Part shown: positions 17,613 to 27,020 of the stretch, piece by piece
Layout of the letters: each line of letters opens with the position of its first letter
How positions within the stretch are numbered: the stretch's first letter is position 1
Assembly (NCBI GenBank): GCA_024234735.1
Contig: JACKNV010000003.1
Location: 1-64,000, forward strand
Reading direction: 5' to 3'
Length of the DNA stretch: 64,000 bases
DNA from: Pseudomonadales bacterium
GTDB lineage: Bacteria; Pseudomonadota; Gammaproteobacteria; Pseudomonadales; Halieaceae
Program-made: the position numbers and the translations under genes
Notes under the pieces: generated by a model
The model's input: the letters and a program-made list of their open reading frames with translations, nothing else
Told to the model about the DNA's origin: nothing
Database searches by the model: none

Positions 17613-19427
17613 TCAGCGGGGCAGGTCCCCGGGGCCAGAGTCGACTTCCCCGTCCCCACCCGCCGCGGGCTCGCGAAACTGCAGCTTCGCCAGGCGCTGG
17701 TAGAGCGCGCAGTCGCGCAGCAGTTCCGCGTGTGTTCCAGTGGCCACCAGGCGCCCCTGGTCCAGCACCGCGATACGGTCGACATGCAGGATGGTCGACA
17801 GGCGGTGGGCGATGATCACCGTGGTGCGATGCTTCATCAGCTCCTGCAGGGCCTGCTGTACCTGGTGTTCGCTCTCGCTGTCCAGGGCGCTGGTGGCCTC
17901 GTCCAGCAGCAGGATTTCCGGGTCGTTGAGAATGGCGCGGGCCAGTGCCAGGCGCTGCCGCTGGCCGCCTGACAGGCGCACACCCTGCTCGCCGAGATGG
18001 CTGGCGTAGCCGTGGGGCAGGCGCTCGATGAATTCCGCTGCATGCGCAGCCCTGGCGGCGGCGATGATCTCTGCCTCCGTGGCCCCGGGTTTGCCGTAGC
18101 GGATGTTGTAACGTACATCCCCGGTGAACAGGGCCGGTTGCTGGGGAACCAGGGCGATATGGCCGCGCAACTGCTCCAGGCCCAGGTCGCGGATGTCCAC
18201 ACCGTCCAGCAACACGCGGCCCTGTTGCGGGTCGTAGAAGCGTTGCAGTAACTCGAATACCGTCGATTTCCCCGCCCCGGAAGGGCCGACCAGCGCCAGG
18301 CTCTTGCCGGCCTCGATGCCAAGGGAAAAGTCGCTGAGTGCAGCCTGCTGCGTCCGGGTGGGATAGCAAAACGTTACCTTCTCGAGACGCATCTGCGGGT
18401 GCGGGCATACGGGGTTGGCGGCTATCGTTGCCGGATTGGTTATGAGACTGCGGGTATTGAGCAGTTCCACCAGGCGCTCCGCGGCACCGGCGGCCCGCAG
18501 CAGCTCACCCCACACCTCGGCGATGGTGGCGACGCCCATTCCGACCATGATGGCGTAGAACACGAAGGCGCCGAGTTCGCCGCCGCTCATCCTGCCGCTG
18601 ATGACGTCCTGTCCACCCTCCCACAACATGCCCGCCATGCCTGCGAACAGCAGCAGGATGGCGCCGCATATCAGCAGCGCGCGTTGCCGGATCCGGCGGC
18701 GGGCAATGCCGAAGGCGCGCTCCACCTCGCGGGCAAAGGCGCGCGATTCGAACTCCTCCTGGGTGTAGCTCTGCACCACGCGAATGTGCTGGATGACCTC
18801 GCCGGCATAGCTGCCCACGCTGGCGATACTGTCCTGGCTCTCGTTGGACAGGCGCCGCACCTTGCGCCCGAATACCAGAATGGGCGCCAGAATGAGCGGC
18901 ACTCCCAGCGCGATGATCAGGCTGAGCTTGAGGTTGGTGATGAACATCATCACCAGCGCGCCGCAGAGGGTCAGGCTGCTGCGCAGTGCCATGCTGAAGG
19001 AGGATCCGATAATGGTTTGCAGCAAGGTGGTGTCGGTGGTCAGGCGGGACATGATCTCGCCGCTGCGATTTAGCTCGAAAAAACCCGGGTGCAGGCGCAC
19101 GATATTGTCGAACACCGCCTTGCGCAGGTCGGCGCTGACCCGCTCCCCCAGCCAGGACACCAGGTAGAAGCGGACGAACGTGCCCACCGCCATGGCGCCG
19201 GCGATCGCGATCAGCAGGATGATCGCCGAGCGAAGTTGCGCGCTGTCACCGCTGGCGAAGCCGTCGTCGATGAGCACCTGCAGGCCACGGCCCAGGGAGA
19301 GGGTGGCCCCGGCGGTGAACAACAGCGCCAGGCTGGCCGCCACCAGGCGCAGCTTGTAGGGACGCAGGAATCCCAGTACAGGTAACAGCGAGGGCAGTTT
19401 GCCGGGCCTGTCCGGAGCCGGACGCAA
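17613..19427 (-). CDS. ABC transporter, fused permease/ATPase (MsbA/LmrA-like exporter)
   Basis: A 604-residue half-transporter that would act as a homodimer in the inner membrane. Six helices span about residues 20-300, followed by an ATPase domain with Walker A GPSGAGKST, signature LSGGQRQRLALARA, Walker B ILLLDEATSALD and the H-loop IIAHRLST. The closest recognised type is the MsbA-like lipid/drug exporter that proteobacteria carry outside the lpxK context; the substrate is not deducible. The start is TTG, immediately after the tatC stop, with no nearby ATG. The gene follows tatABC and may be read from the same transcript. Confidence 0.9.
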   Translation of the reverse strand: MRPAPDRPGKLPSLLPVLGFLRPYKLRLVAASLALLFTAGATLSLGRGLQVLIDDGFASGDSAQLRSAIILLIAIAGAMAVGTFVRFYLVSWLGERVSADLRKAVFDNIVRLHPGFFELNRSGEIMSRLTTDTTLLQTIIGSSFSMALRSSLTLCGALVMMFITNLKLSLIIALGVPLILAPILVFGRKVRRLSNESQDSIASVGSYAGEVIQHIRVVQSYTQEEFESRAFAREVERAFGIARRRIRQRALLICGAILLLFAGMAGMLWEGGQDVISGRMSGGELGAFVFYAIMVGMGVATIAEVWGELLRAAGAAERLVELLNTRSLITNPATIAANPVCPHPQMRLEKVTFCYPTRTQQAALSDFSLGIEAGKSLALVGPSGAGKSTVFELLQRFYDPQQGRVLLDGVDIRDLGLEQLRGHIALVPQQPALFTGDVRYNIRYGKPGATEAEIIAAARAAHAAEFIERLPHGYASHLGEQGVRLSGGQRQRLALARAILNDPEILLLDEATSALDSESEHQVQQALQELMKHRTTVIIAHRLSTILHVDRIAVLDQGRLVATGTHAELLRDCALYQRLAKLQFREPAAGGDGEVDSGPGDLPR

Positions 19428-20174
19428 TTAGCCGTCCGCAGCGTCGGAGCGCTTCACCAGGCGTCCGAAATATATCCCCAGTTCGAACAGCAGCCACATG
19501 GGCAGTGCCAGCAGGGACTGGGATATGACGTCCGGGGGGGTGAGCAGCATGCCCAGCACGAAGCAGCCGACGATAATGTAGGGGCGCTTGCGGGCCAGGG
19601 CGTCCGCGCTGGTGAGGCCGCTCCAGATCAACAGTACCGCGGCGATGGGAATCTCGAAGGCCAGGCCGAAGGCGAAGAACAGTTTCAGGACGAAATCGAG
19701 ATAACTGTTGATGTCGGTCATGATGGTGACATCCTCCGGCCCGATGCTGGTGAAAAAGGCGAAGATCAGTGGAAACACCACGAAGTAGGCGAATGCGGCC
19801 CCGGCATAGAACAGCGCGACACTGGAGAACAACAGCGGTATCGCCAGGCGTTTTTCATGGCGGTACATACCGGGGGCGATAAAACTCCAGGCCTGGTAGA
19901 GCACGAAGGGCATGGAGACGAAGACGGCGGCCACCAGGGTCAGCTTGAAGGGTGTCAGGAAGGGCGAGGCCACCTCGGTGGCGATCATGCTGGTGCCCGC
20001 CGGCAGCAGGGACCGCAGCGGCTCGGAGACGAAGGTGTAAATGTCGTTGGCGAAGGGAAACAGGCAAATGAACACCAGCAGGACCGCCAGCAACGCGCGC
20101 AGCAGGCGGTCGCGCAGCTCGGTGAGGTGGGCCACCAGCGGCAGGGGCTGGTCGGTCGAGTCGGGCTCGCTCAT
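19428..20174 (-). CDS. tatC: Sec-independent protein translocase TatC
   Basis: Six-helix core of the twin-arginine translocase, which recognises RR signal peptides and moves folded proteins across the inner membrane. The 248-residue protein begins with HLTELRDRLLRAL, and FTSIGPEDVTIMTDINSYLDFVL is the conserved periplasmic and helix 3 region. The ATG overlaps the tatB stop by four bases. Confidence 0.97.
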   Translation of the reverse strand: MSEPDSTDQPLPLVAHLTELRDRLLRALLAVLLVFICLFPFANDIYTFVSEPLRSLLPAGTSMIATEVASPFLTPFKLTLVAAVFVSMPFVLYQAWSFIAPGMYRHEKRLAIPLLFSSVALFYAGAAFAYFVVFPLIFAFFTSIGPEDVTIMTDINSYLDFVLKLFFAFGLAFEIPIAAVLLIWSGLTSADALARKRPYIIVGCFVLGMLLTPPDVISQSLLALPMWLLFELGIYFGRLVKRSDAADG

Positions 20175-20521
20175 ACCTCGTTCCGGCGGTCCTGTGGCGC
20201 TGGCTCGTCGTCGGCCACGGGTGCGACCTGGTCACCGCGCTCTTGTTCCGGGGGCGGCGTGGTGAACGCGTCCGCGTCGAGGCTGCGACCGATGGTGTCG
20301 GCCTGGCGCTGCAGTTGTTCGCCGGTTTTGCGCAGGTCCTGCATCACCGCATCGTTGTGCAGTTCCTGTTGCACTTCCCGCTTGATGTCGTTGAACCCGC
20401 GGCGGATCCTGTGTAGCCAGGCGCTGCCGGTGCGGATGGCCTCCGGCAGGCGCTCCGGGCCGATTACCAGCAGGCCCACCACGGCCACCAGCAGCAGTTC
20501 CGCGAAGCCGATGTCGAACAT
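20171..20521 (-). CDS. tatB: Sec-independent protein translocase TatB
   Basis: A 116-residue protein with the single N-terminal helix and hinge of TatB (MFDIGFAELLLVAVVGLLVI followed by GPERLPEAIR), an amphipathic helix and an acidic, proline-rich tail. TatB forms the substrate-receptor complex with TatC. It lies eight bases after tatA and overlaps tatC by four. Confidence 0.96.
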   Translation of the reverse strand: MFDIGFAELLLVAVVGLLVIGPERLPEAIRTGSAWLHRIRRGFNDIKREVQQELHNDAVMQDLRKTGEQLQRQADTIGRSLDADAFTTPPPEQERGDQVAPVADDEPAPQDRRNEV

Positions 20522-20528
20522 TCAGGTA

Positions 20529-20744
20529 TTACTTGTCCCGGCTGTCCGTGGCGGGCGGCTCCCCGGGGCTTTCCTGGCCGCTTCCCGCCTCGGTGCCGCT
20601 ATCGTCCTGCATGCTCTTGCGAAACCCCTTGACCGCGCTGCCGAGGTCGCTGCCCAGGGTGCGCAGGCGCTTGGTGCCGAACAGCATGATGACGATCGCC
20701 AGGATGATCAACAGCTGCCATATACTTATTCCACCGATTCCCAT
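20529..20744 (-). CDS. tatA: Sec-independent protein translocase TatA
   Basis: A 71-residue pore-forming component. It has one short helix (ISIWQLLIILAIVIMLFGTK), then an amphipathic helix with LRTLGSDLGSAVKGFRK and a polar tail. The start at 20744 gives the usual MGxxSIWQ N-terminus. A longer in-frame start would run into hisE and was rejected. It is first of tatABC and ten bases after hisE. Confidence 0.96.
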   Translation of the reverse strand: MGIGGISIWQLLIILAIVIMLFGTKRLRTLGSDLGSAVKGFRKSMQDDSGTEAGSGQESPGEPPATDSRDK

Positions 20745-20754
20745 ATCCGTCTCC

Positions 20755-21096
20755 TCAACTTGCCGCCTTGTCGCCGCGGCTGGCTTTCTCGGCGATGCCG
20801 GATTGACCAAAGCGCGCTGCCAGGCAATCCGTGACCGCGCTGATCTCCACATCCAGGTGCGACAACATCACCATGCTGTGAAACCACAAATCCGCTACCT
20901 CGCCCACCAGGGCATCCCGCCCGCGGTCGTCGCGGGCATCCTTGGCGGCGAGTATAACCTCGGTGGCTTCCTCACCCACCTTTTCCAGTATCTTGTTCAG
21001 GCCTCGCTGGTGCAGACTGGCGACGTAGGAACTGTCGGGGTCGGCCCCCTTGCGCTGTGCCAGGGTCGCCGCCAGCTGCGCGATTACATCGTTCAT
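20755..21096 (-). CDS. hisE: phosphoribosyl-ATP pyrophosphatase HisE
   Basis: Second step of histidine synthesis, removing pyrophosphate from phosphoribosyl-ATP. The 113-residue all-helical MazG-like protein carries the metal-binding motif KVGEEATEVILAAK and EVADLWFHSMVML. The ATG overlaps the hisI stop by four bases. Separate hisI and hisE genes here contrast with the fused enterobacterial HisIE and match the pseudomonad arrangement next to tat. Confidence 0.95.
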   Translation of the reverse strand: MNDVIAQLAATLAQRKGADPDSSYVASLHQRGLNKILEKVGEEATEVILAAKDARDDRGRDALVGEVADLWFHSMVMLSHLDVEISAVTDCLAARFGQSGIAEKASRGDKAAS

Positions 21097-21485
21097 GGCG
21101 TATTTCCGTATATGTCGGCGGGTGCCCTGAGCACCGGGTCGGTCTCGCGCCAGCCGTCCTGTTCCAGTTTTCGGTAAAAACAGCTGCGCCGGCCGGTGTG
21201 ACAGGCGATACCGCCCACCTGTTCCACCTTCAGCAGCACGGTGTCGGCATCGCAGTCGATGCGCAGCTCCTTCAGCTTCTGCACATGCCCGGAAGCCTCC
21301 CCCTTGCGCCACAGGGCGCTGCGGGAGCGCGACCAGTACACTGCCCGCCCCTCCTGCACGCTGAGCTCCAGTGCCTCGGGGTTCATCCAGGCGAGCATGA
21401 GCACCTCACCCGACTGCCAGTCCTGGGCAATTGCCGGCACCAGGCCCTGATCGTTCCACTTTATCTGCTCGCTGACCGCTGTCAT
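21093..21485 (-). CDS. hisI: phosphoribosyl-AMP cyclohydrolase HisI
   Basis: Third step of histidine synthesis, opening the purine ring of phosphoribosyl-AMP. The 130-residue protein shows VLMLAWMNPEALELS, YWSRSRSALWRKGEASGH and the Zn/Mg-binding cysteines in DCDADTVLL and IACHTGRRSCFYR. The start at 21485 (MTAVSEQIKW) is the family position; upstream in-frame ATGs have no conserved sequence. It follows ubiB with a 64-base gap. Confidence 0.95.
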   Translation of the reverse strand: MTAVSEQIKWNDQGLVPAIAQDWQSGEVLMLAWMNPEALELSVQEGRAVYWSRSRSALWRKGEASGHVQKLKELRIDCDADTVLLKVEQVGGIACHTGRRSCFYRKLEQDGWRETDPVLRAPADIYGNTP

Positions 21486-21549
21486 CCCGCTCTCGCACCG
21501 CTTTTCGTGACCGCCCATTATGGCACAGGGCCACGTCGCGCACATGCCA

Positions 21550-23193
21550 TCAACTGTCGCGCGGCCACAGCAGGGCAATGGCCAGCCCGCCGAGCAGCCA
21601 GGCCACCAGCGGCGCCGCGGCCAGTTGCTGCCAGGCTCCGGGGACCACGGCGATTGCCGCGCCCAGGCAGGCCAGGGCGGCCACCAGATAGCGGCGGTGG
21701 CGGCGGACGCTGCGCCGGGATTGTTGCTGCAGCTCCGCCACGCGCTGCTGTTGCTGGGCCAGGGCCAGCTCGTTTTCGCGGGCCTGCTGCAGGTTGTCCA
21801 GCATCACATCGGGGAGCTGCGGCAATTGCTCCAGCCAGGAGGGGGCGTGGCGCTGCATGCGCTTCAACAGGGACTGCGGTGAATAGCGCTCCTGTACCCA
21901 GTCCTCGAGAAAGGGCTTGGCGGTATCCCACAGGTTCAGCCCGGGGTACAGCTGCCGGCCCAGGCCCTCGATATTCAACAGGGTTTTCTGCAGCAGGACC
22001 AGCGAGGGTTGCACGTGCATGTCGAAGCGGCGGGCGGTGCGAAACAGGTAGATGAGCAACTGGCCGAAGGAGATTTCCCCGATAGGCCGTTCGAACACCG
22101 GCTCACAGACTGCGCGCATGGCGGACTCGAAGTCCTGCACCCGGGTGTCGGGCGCCACCCAGCCGCATTCCACGTGGAGTTGCGCCACCTCGCGGTAATC
22201 CCGGCGGAATATGCTCAGCAGGTTGCGCGCCAGGTAGTACTGGTCCGAGTCGCTCAGGCTGCCGATGATGGCGCAGTCCACGGCGATGTAGGTGGGGTCC
22301 GCCGGGTCGCTGGCATCGACGAAGATATTGCCCGGGTGCATGTCGGCATGGAAAAAGCTGTCGCGAAAAACCTGGGTGAAGAAGATCTCCACGCCGCGCT
22401 CGGCCAGCAGTTTGAGGTCGGTTCCCCTGGCCCGCAATTCGGCCATATCGGTGACCGGAATGCCGGATATGCGCTCCATGACGAAGACGTTCCGGCAGGT
22501 GTAGTCCCAGAATACCTGGGGGACGTAGACCAGCTTGCTGTTGTCGAAATTGCGCCGCAGCTGGCAGGCATTGGCCGCTTCCCGGCCCAGGTCCAGCTCA
22601 TCGAGAATGGTGTACTGGTAGTCCTGTACCACCTCTACCGGCCGCAGGCGGCGCCCCTCGGGAAAGTATTTCGCCACCAGCCTGGCCAGGGTAAACAGCA
22701 GGGCGATATCCTGGCGGATGACCGGCTCGATATCGGGGCGGATGACCTTGACCACCACCTCCTCCCCGCTGTGCAGGGTGGCGGCGTGTACCTGGGCTAC
22801 CGAGGCGGAGGCCATGGGCTGCGCCTCGAAAGCGGCGAACAGCTCCGCCAGGGGCTTGCCCAGGCCTTTCTCGACAATGGCGATGGCCTGTTGCTCGGGG
22901 AAAGGTGGTACCTTGTCCTGCAGTCTGGCAAGTTCATCGGCGATGTCGGCGGGCAACAGGTCCCGGCGCGTCGACAGCATCTGGCCAAACTTGATAAAGA
23001 CCGGCCCCAGCTCCTCCAGCGTCCGGCGCAGACGCTCGCCCCGGGGCATATCCGGCACGCTTTGCAGGCGCCAGGGGGATAGTGCCAGAGCGAGCCTGGC
23101 CGCCGGTGGCAGGCGATCCCCGTCGATGAGTTCATCCAGCCGGTAGCGGCCGACGATGCGGAAGATGGTGGCGAGGCGAAGAATGCGCGACAT
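21550..23193 (-). CDS. ubiB: ubiquinone biosynthesis regulatory kinase-like protein UbiB
   Basis: A 547-residue atypical kinase/ATPase of the ABC1/ADCK family, needed for ubiquinone synthesis. The diagnostic KxGQ motif (FIKFGQMLSTRRDLLP), the Ala-rich loop ASASVAQVHAA and the catalytic HADMHPGNIFV are all present. Two membrane helices lie at the C-terminus (VAALACLGAAIAVVPG and APLVAWLLGGLAIALLW). It is third in ubiE-ubiJ-ubiB. Confidence 0.96.
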   Translation of the reverse strand: MSRILRLATIFRIVGRYRLDELIDGDRLPPAARLALALSPWRLQSVPDMPRGERLRRTLEELGPVFIKFGQMLSTRRDLLPADIADELARLQDKVPPFPEQQAIAIVEKGLGKPLAELFAAFEAQPMASASVAQVHAATLHSGEEVVVKVIRPDIEPVIRQDIALLFTLARLVAKYFPEGRRLRPVEVVQDYQYTILDELDLGREAANACQLRRNFDNSKLVYVPQVFWDYTCRNVFVMERISGIPVTDMAELRARGTDLKLLAERGVEIFFTQVFRDSFFHADMHPGNIFVDASDPADPTYIAVDCAIIGSLSDSDQYYLARNLLSIFRRDYREVAQLHVECGWVAPDTRVQDFESAMRAVCEPVFERPIGEISFGQLLIYLFRTARRFDMHVQPSLVLLQKTLLNIEGLGRQLYPGLNLWDTAKPFLEDWVQERYSPQSLLKRMQRHAPSWLEQLPQLPDVMLDNLQQARENELALAQQQQRVAELQQQSRRSVRRHRRYLVAALACLGAAIAVVPGAWQQLAAAPLVAWLLGGLAIALLWPRDS

Positions 23194-23206
23194 GGCGGGG
23201 CGCCGT

Positions 23207-23848
23207 TCAGGCGTGCAGTTGCTGCAGGCGCTTGCGCAGCCGCCGGGCGCGCGATTCCAGGCGCTCCACCCGCAAGCCCAGTTGTTGCACGTCCCGGTAA
23301 AAGTCTTCCAGTTCCAGGCGCGGTGGGCTGAGGCGGGCTTCCTCGTGGATGAATTCCTCCAGCTGGCGCCCCAGGCTGCCGGAGGCCTGCCGGCCCCAGC
23401 CCCAGGCCGCCCTCAGCACCTGCGCCAGCTGGTGGCCCGCCACATCCCCCAGGGTATCCACCAGGGGCGCCTCCCAGTCGACCTCCAGGGCCGCCAGTAT
23501 CTTCTGCAGCTCGATGAGCGGCGCACTGTCGCCGCGCAATTCCAGGCGCCCGTTGATCAGCTTCGCCGCGGGATCCGTGGACGTCAGCAGCTCGGCGAAA
23601 TCGGAGGCCACCCCGCTGACGCTGGTGGTGACCGGGCCGTCGTAGACGCCCATCAGGCGCAGGCGGTCGCCGCCTGGCAGCAGAAACACGTCCAGGGGCG
23701 GTGCCTGGCAGTGCAGGGCGAACACGCAGTCGCCCAGTGCCGCCAGCTTTTCCCCGCTGCCCGGCGCCAGCGCCAGTGCCCGGTTCAGGGTGCTCTCGAG
23801 GGCGGCCAGCAGGGCCGTTTGCAGGGCGGGGTCCAGCGCGGCAGCCAT
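23207..23848 (-). CDS. ubiJ: ubiquinone biosynthesis accessory factor UbiJ
   Basis: A 213-residue protein with an N-terminal SCP2 lipid-binding domain (about residues 15-120) and a C-terminal coiled coil (VQQLGLRVERLESRARRLRK). UbiJ scaffolds the Ubi hydroxylase/methylase complex and carries lipophilic intermediates. Position between ubiE and ubiB, with gaps of one and 13 bases, supports the call because the sequence is weakly conserved. Confidence 0.92.
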   Translation of the reverse strand: MAAALDPALQTALLAALESTLNRALALAPGSGEKLAALGDCVFALHCQAPPLDVFLLPGGDRLRLMGVYDGPVTTSVSGVASDFAELLTSTDPAAKLINGRLELRGDSAPLIELQKILAALEVDWEAPLVDTLGDVAGHQLAQVLRAAWGWGRQASGSLGRQLEEFIHEEARLSPPRLELEDFYRDVQQLGLRVERLESRARRLRKRLQQLHA

Positions 23849-23849
23849 G

Positions 23850-24599
23850 TCAGGCCTTGACGCCCTTGTGCAGCGCCACCACGCCGCCGGTCATGTTGTG
23901 GTATTCGCAGCGCGAGAAACCGGCATCTTCCATCATGTCCTTCAGGGTTTCCTGGTCGGGGTGCACGCGAATGGATTCCGCCAGATACTGGTAGCTGTCG
24001 CTGTCATTGGCCACCAGGCGGCCCATCACTGGCAGTACCTTGAAAGAGTAGGCGTCGTAAGCCTTGCTCAACAGCGGGTTCAAGGGCTTGGAGAACTCCA
24101 GTACCAGCAGCCTGCCGCCGGGTTTGAGCACTCTCAGCATGGAGCGCAGTGCCCTGTCCTTGTCGGTGACGTTGCGCAGGCCGAAGGCGATGGTAATACA
24201 GTCGAAAGAGTCGTCGGCAAAGGGCAGGTACTGGGCATCTGCCTGGACAAATTCCAGGTTGTCCAGCAGCCCGTGGTCGAGCAGCTTGTCGCGCCCGACC
24301 TGCAGCATGGAGTCGTTGATATCGGCCAGCACCACCGAGCCCGCCGGACCTACTATTTCGGCGAAGCGTGCCGCCAGGTCGCCAGTGCCGCCGGCGATAT
24401 CCAGCACCGCGTTGCCCTTGCGGACCCCGCTCAGCTCCACGGTAAAGCGCTTCCAGATGCGGTGTATGCCCGCCGACATCAGGTCGTTCATCAGGTCGTA
24501 ACGGGACGCTACCGAGTGGAAGACGTCCGCCACCATGCCCGCCTTGGCATCCTTGTCGACTTCCTTGAAGCCAAAGTGTGTTTTTTCTTTCTCGTTCAT
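23850..24599 (-). CDS. ubiE: ubiquinone/menaquinone C-methyltransferase UbiE
   Basis: SAM-dependent C-methylation of the quinone ring. The 249-residue class I methyltransferase has the family N-terminus THFGFKEV, motif I VLDIAGGTGDLAARF, and FADDSFDCITIAFGLRNVTD, which is diagnostic of UbiE. It is first of ubiE-ubiJ-ubiB-hisI-hisE-tatABC, which is probably one long minus-strand transcription unit. Confidence 0.97.
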   Translation of the reverse strand: MNEKEKTHFGFKEVDKDAKAGMVADVFHSVASRYDLMNDLMSAGIHRIWKRFTVELSGVRKGNAVLDIAGGTGDLAARFAEIVGPAGSVVLADINDSMLQVGRDKLLDHGLLDNLEFVQADAQYLPFADDSFDCITIAFGLRNVTDKDRALRSMLRVLKPGGRLLVLEFSKPLNPLLSKAYDAYSFKVLPVMGRLVANDSDSYQYLAESIRVHPDQETLKDMMEDAGFSRCEYHNMTGGVVALHKGVKA

Positions 24600-24670
24600 T
24601 GGGTCTCCGCCCGGGCACCGGTAGCCGCCACATTGTAGCGCGATGTCCCGGTGCGGTCAGGTGGGTTTTG

Positions 24671-25063
24671 TCAGGGCTGGAACTGGATGACCTGGACCTC
24701 GGGGTCGCGGCTGAGGCCTGCCCGGGCCAGGCGGTCCAGATAGTCCTGCCACCATTCCTGCTGTCGGGTGCAGAGCTGGTACAGGTAATCCCAGGCGTAG
24801 AGGCCGGTGTCGTGGCCGTCGTCGAACACCAGCTGCAGGGCGTAGTGGCCCACGGGTTTGATGGCAGTGATACCGACCTTGAGCTTGCCGCTTTGCAGGG
24901 TCTCCTGCCCCGGCCCGTGGCCGCGAACCTCGGCGGATGGCGAATAGACCCGCAGGTACTCACAGGGCAGGGTGTACACCTCGGATCCGGGATACTCCAG
25001 CTCCAGGGTGCGCGAGCGCTTGTGCAGGGCGATGCGGTCGGGGCGGATATCCGGAGTCGACAT
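24671..25063 (-). CDS. DUF971 (gamma-butyrobetaine hydroxylase-like N-terminal) protein
   Basis: A 130-residue protein that is a single DUF971 domain, with LEYPGSEVYTLPCEYLRVYSPSAE and the conserved VGHYALQLVFDDGHDTGLYAWDYLYQL. The same fold forms the N-terminal domain of gamma-butyrobetaine hydroxylase. Stand-alone members next to hslVU are common in gammaproteobacteria; an iron-sulfur or cofactor-assembly role has been suggested for the domain but is not shown here. The start (MSTPDIRPD) lies 11 bases after hslU. Confidence 0.9.
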   Translation of the reverse strand: MSTPDIRPDRIALHKRSRTLELEYPGSEVYTLPCEYLRVYSPSAEVRGHGPGQETLQSGKLKVGITAIKPVGHYALQLVFDDGHDTGLYAWDYLYQLCTRQQEWWQDYLDRLARAGLSRDPEVQVIQFQP

Positions 25064-25074
25064 GGTGCGCCTCG

Positions 25075-26400
25075 CTAGAGGATGAAGCGGGACAGATCCT
25101 CGTCCGCGCTCAGGGCCTGCAGTTGCCGGTCGACATAGGCGGCGTCGATCACCAGGGGTTCCCTGGCCAGCCCCGAGTCCGCGGCGCTGAATGATACCTC
25201 CTCCAGCAGCCGCTCCATCACGGTGTGCAGCCTGCGAGCGCCGATATTCTCGGTCTTTTCGTTCACCTGCCAGGCGGTTTCCGCTATGCGGCGCAGGCCA
25301 TCCTGGCTGAAGGATATGTCCAGGCCCTCGGTGGCCAGCAGGGCCTGGTATTGCTCTGTCAGGGAGGCGCTCGGCTCGGTCAGGATGCGTTCGAAATCCT
25401 CCGGGGTCAGGGCGTTCAGCTCCACCCGGATCGGCAGGCGCCCCTGCAGTTCCGGGATGAGATCCGAGGGCTTGGCCAGGTGAAACGCGCCGGAGGCGAT
25501 AAACAGGATGTGGTCGGTCTTGATCATGCCGTGCTTGGTGCTGACGGTGGAGCCCTCGATCAGGGGCAGCAGGTCGCGTTGCACTCCCTCGCGGGAGACG
25601 TCCGCCCCGGCGCCCTCGCTGCGTTTTGCCACCTTGTCGAGCTCGTCCAGGAAGACGATGCCATTCTGTTCGGCCAGGCTGACAGCTTTCTGCTTGAGCT
25701 CGTCCTCGTTGACCATTTTGGCGGCCTCCTCCTCGCACAGCGCCTGGAGGGCGGCTTTCACGGGCATCTTGTGGGCCTTGCGCTGTTGCCTGGACATATT
25801 TGAAAACATGTTCTGCAACTGGTTGGTCATCTCCTCCATGCCCGGTGGCGCCATGATTTCGAAGGACGACACGGGCGCGGTGACCTCCACCTCGATTTCC
25901 CTGTCGTCCAGGTCGCCCTCGCGCAGTTTCTTGCGCAGCAGCTGGCGGGTGCCCGCGCCGCTGCTGTCACCTTCCACGTCGCGGGCCGGCGGCAACAGGA
26001 TATCGAGGATTCTCTCCTCGGCGGCCTCTTCGGCCCGGAAGCGCACCCGCTCCATCTCCTGCTCGCGCAGCATTTTGATGGATACATCCACCAGGTCGCG
26101 CACAATGGAGTCGACGTCGCGCCCGACGTAGCCCACCTCGGTAAACTTGGTCGCCTCGACCTTGACGAAGGGCGCGTTGGCCAGCTTCGCCAGGCGGCGG
26201 GCGATCTCGGTCTTGCCCACCCCCGTGGGGCCGATCATCAGGATGTTCTTGGGCGTGATTTCGGTACGCAGGGCCTCGGGCAACTGCATTCTCCGCCAGC
26301 GGTTGCGCAGCGCGATAGCCACTGCCCGTTTGGCCTCATCCTGGCCGATTATATGGTTGTCGAGTTCGTGGACGATCTCGCGAGGGGTCATGTCGGACAT
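25075..26400 (-). CDS. hslU: ATP-dependent protease ATPase subunit HslU (ClpY)
   Basis: AAA+ unfoldase that feeds substrates to HslV. The 441-residue protein shows Walker A GPTGVGKT at 57-64, the pore motif GYVGRD, an intermediate domain around 130-240 (with MSRQQRKAHKMPVKAAL), Walker B GIVFLDELDK, and the C-terminal DEDLSRFIL that inserts into HslV. It lies eight bases after hslV. Confidence 0.97.
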   Translation of the reverse strand: MSDMTPREIVHELDNHIIGQDEAKRAVAIALRNRWRRMQLPEALRTEITPKNILMIGPTGVGKTEIARRLAKLANAPFVKVEATKFTEVGYVGRDVDSIVRDLVDVSIKMLREQEMERVRFRAEEAAEERILDILLPPARDVEGDSSGAGTRQLLRKKLREGDLDDREIEVEVTAPVSSFEIMAPPGMEEMTNQLQNMFSNMSRQQRKAHKMPVKAALQALCEEEAAKMVNEDELKQKAVSLAEQNGIVFLDELDKVAKRSEGAGADVSREGVQRDLLPLIEGSTVSTKHGMIKTDHILFIASGAFHLAKPSDLIPELQGRLPIRVELNALTPEDFERILTEPSASLTEQYQALLATEGLDISFSQDGLRRIAETAWQVNEKTENIGARRLHTVMERLLEEVSFSAADSGLAREPLVIDAAYVDRQLQALSADEDLSRFIL

Positions 26401-26408
26401 GTGGGGTC

Positions 26409-26948
26409 CTAGAAATCCAGTTGTTCGATGGTGCGGTTGTGGTTGGTGTAGATGCAGATGTCACCGGCGATGCCCAGGCCTTTTTCGACGATGGCGCGGG
26501 CGTCCAGCTCGGTGTTGTCCAGCAGCGCCCGGGCCGCGGCCTGGGCGTAGGGTCCGCCGGAGCCGATGGCGATGAGGTTGTCTTCGGGTTCGATCACGTC
26601 GCCGTTGCCGGTGATGATCAGCGAGGTGTTTTTGTCGGCCACGGCCAGCAGGGCCTCCAGCTGGCGCAGGGCCCGTTCGGTGCGCCAGGCCTTGGCCAGC
26701 TCCACCGCGGCACGCACCAGATGGCCCTGGTGCTTGTCCAGTTGTGCTTCAAACAGCTCGAACAGGGTGAACGCGTCGGCGGTGCCACCGGCGAACCCGG
26801 CGATGACCGTGTCCTTATGCAGGCGCCGGACCTTGCGGGCGTTGCCCTTCATCACCGTATTACCCATGGACACCTGGCCGTCCCCGCCGATAACGACCGT
26901 GTTGCCGCGGCGCACCGACAGAATGGTTGTGCCCCTGTACTGTTCCAT
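26409..26948 (-). CDS. hslV: ATP-dependent protease proteolytic subunit HslV (ClpQ)
   Basis: Threonine protease of the HslUV complex. The 179-residue protein reads MEQYRGTTILSVRRG at the N-terminus, so the catalytic Thr is residue 7, exposed after removal of a six-residue leader, unlike E. coli where Thr2 follows the initiator Met. GDGQVSMGNTVMKGNARKVRRL and GFAGGTADAFTLFE are family hallmarks. This leader form is usual in betaproteobacteria and some gammaproteobacteria. Confidence 0.97.
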   Translation of the reverse strand: MEQYRGTTILSVRRGNTVVIGGDGQVSMGNTVMKGNARKVRRLHKDTVIAGFAGGTADAFTLFELFEAQLDKHQGHLVRAAVELAKAWRTERALRQLEALLAVADKNTSLIITGNGDVIEPEDNLIAIGSGGPYAQAAARALLDNTELDARAIVEKGLGIAGDICIYTNHNRTIEQLDF

Positions 26949-27020
26949 AGCGATTCTCCTGCAGATTGAACAGGTTATGGGGCGTGATCGGGCGATTTCA
27001 AGGGGTGGCCGGGGTGCCGG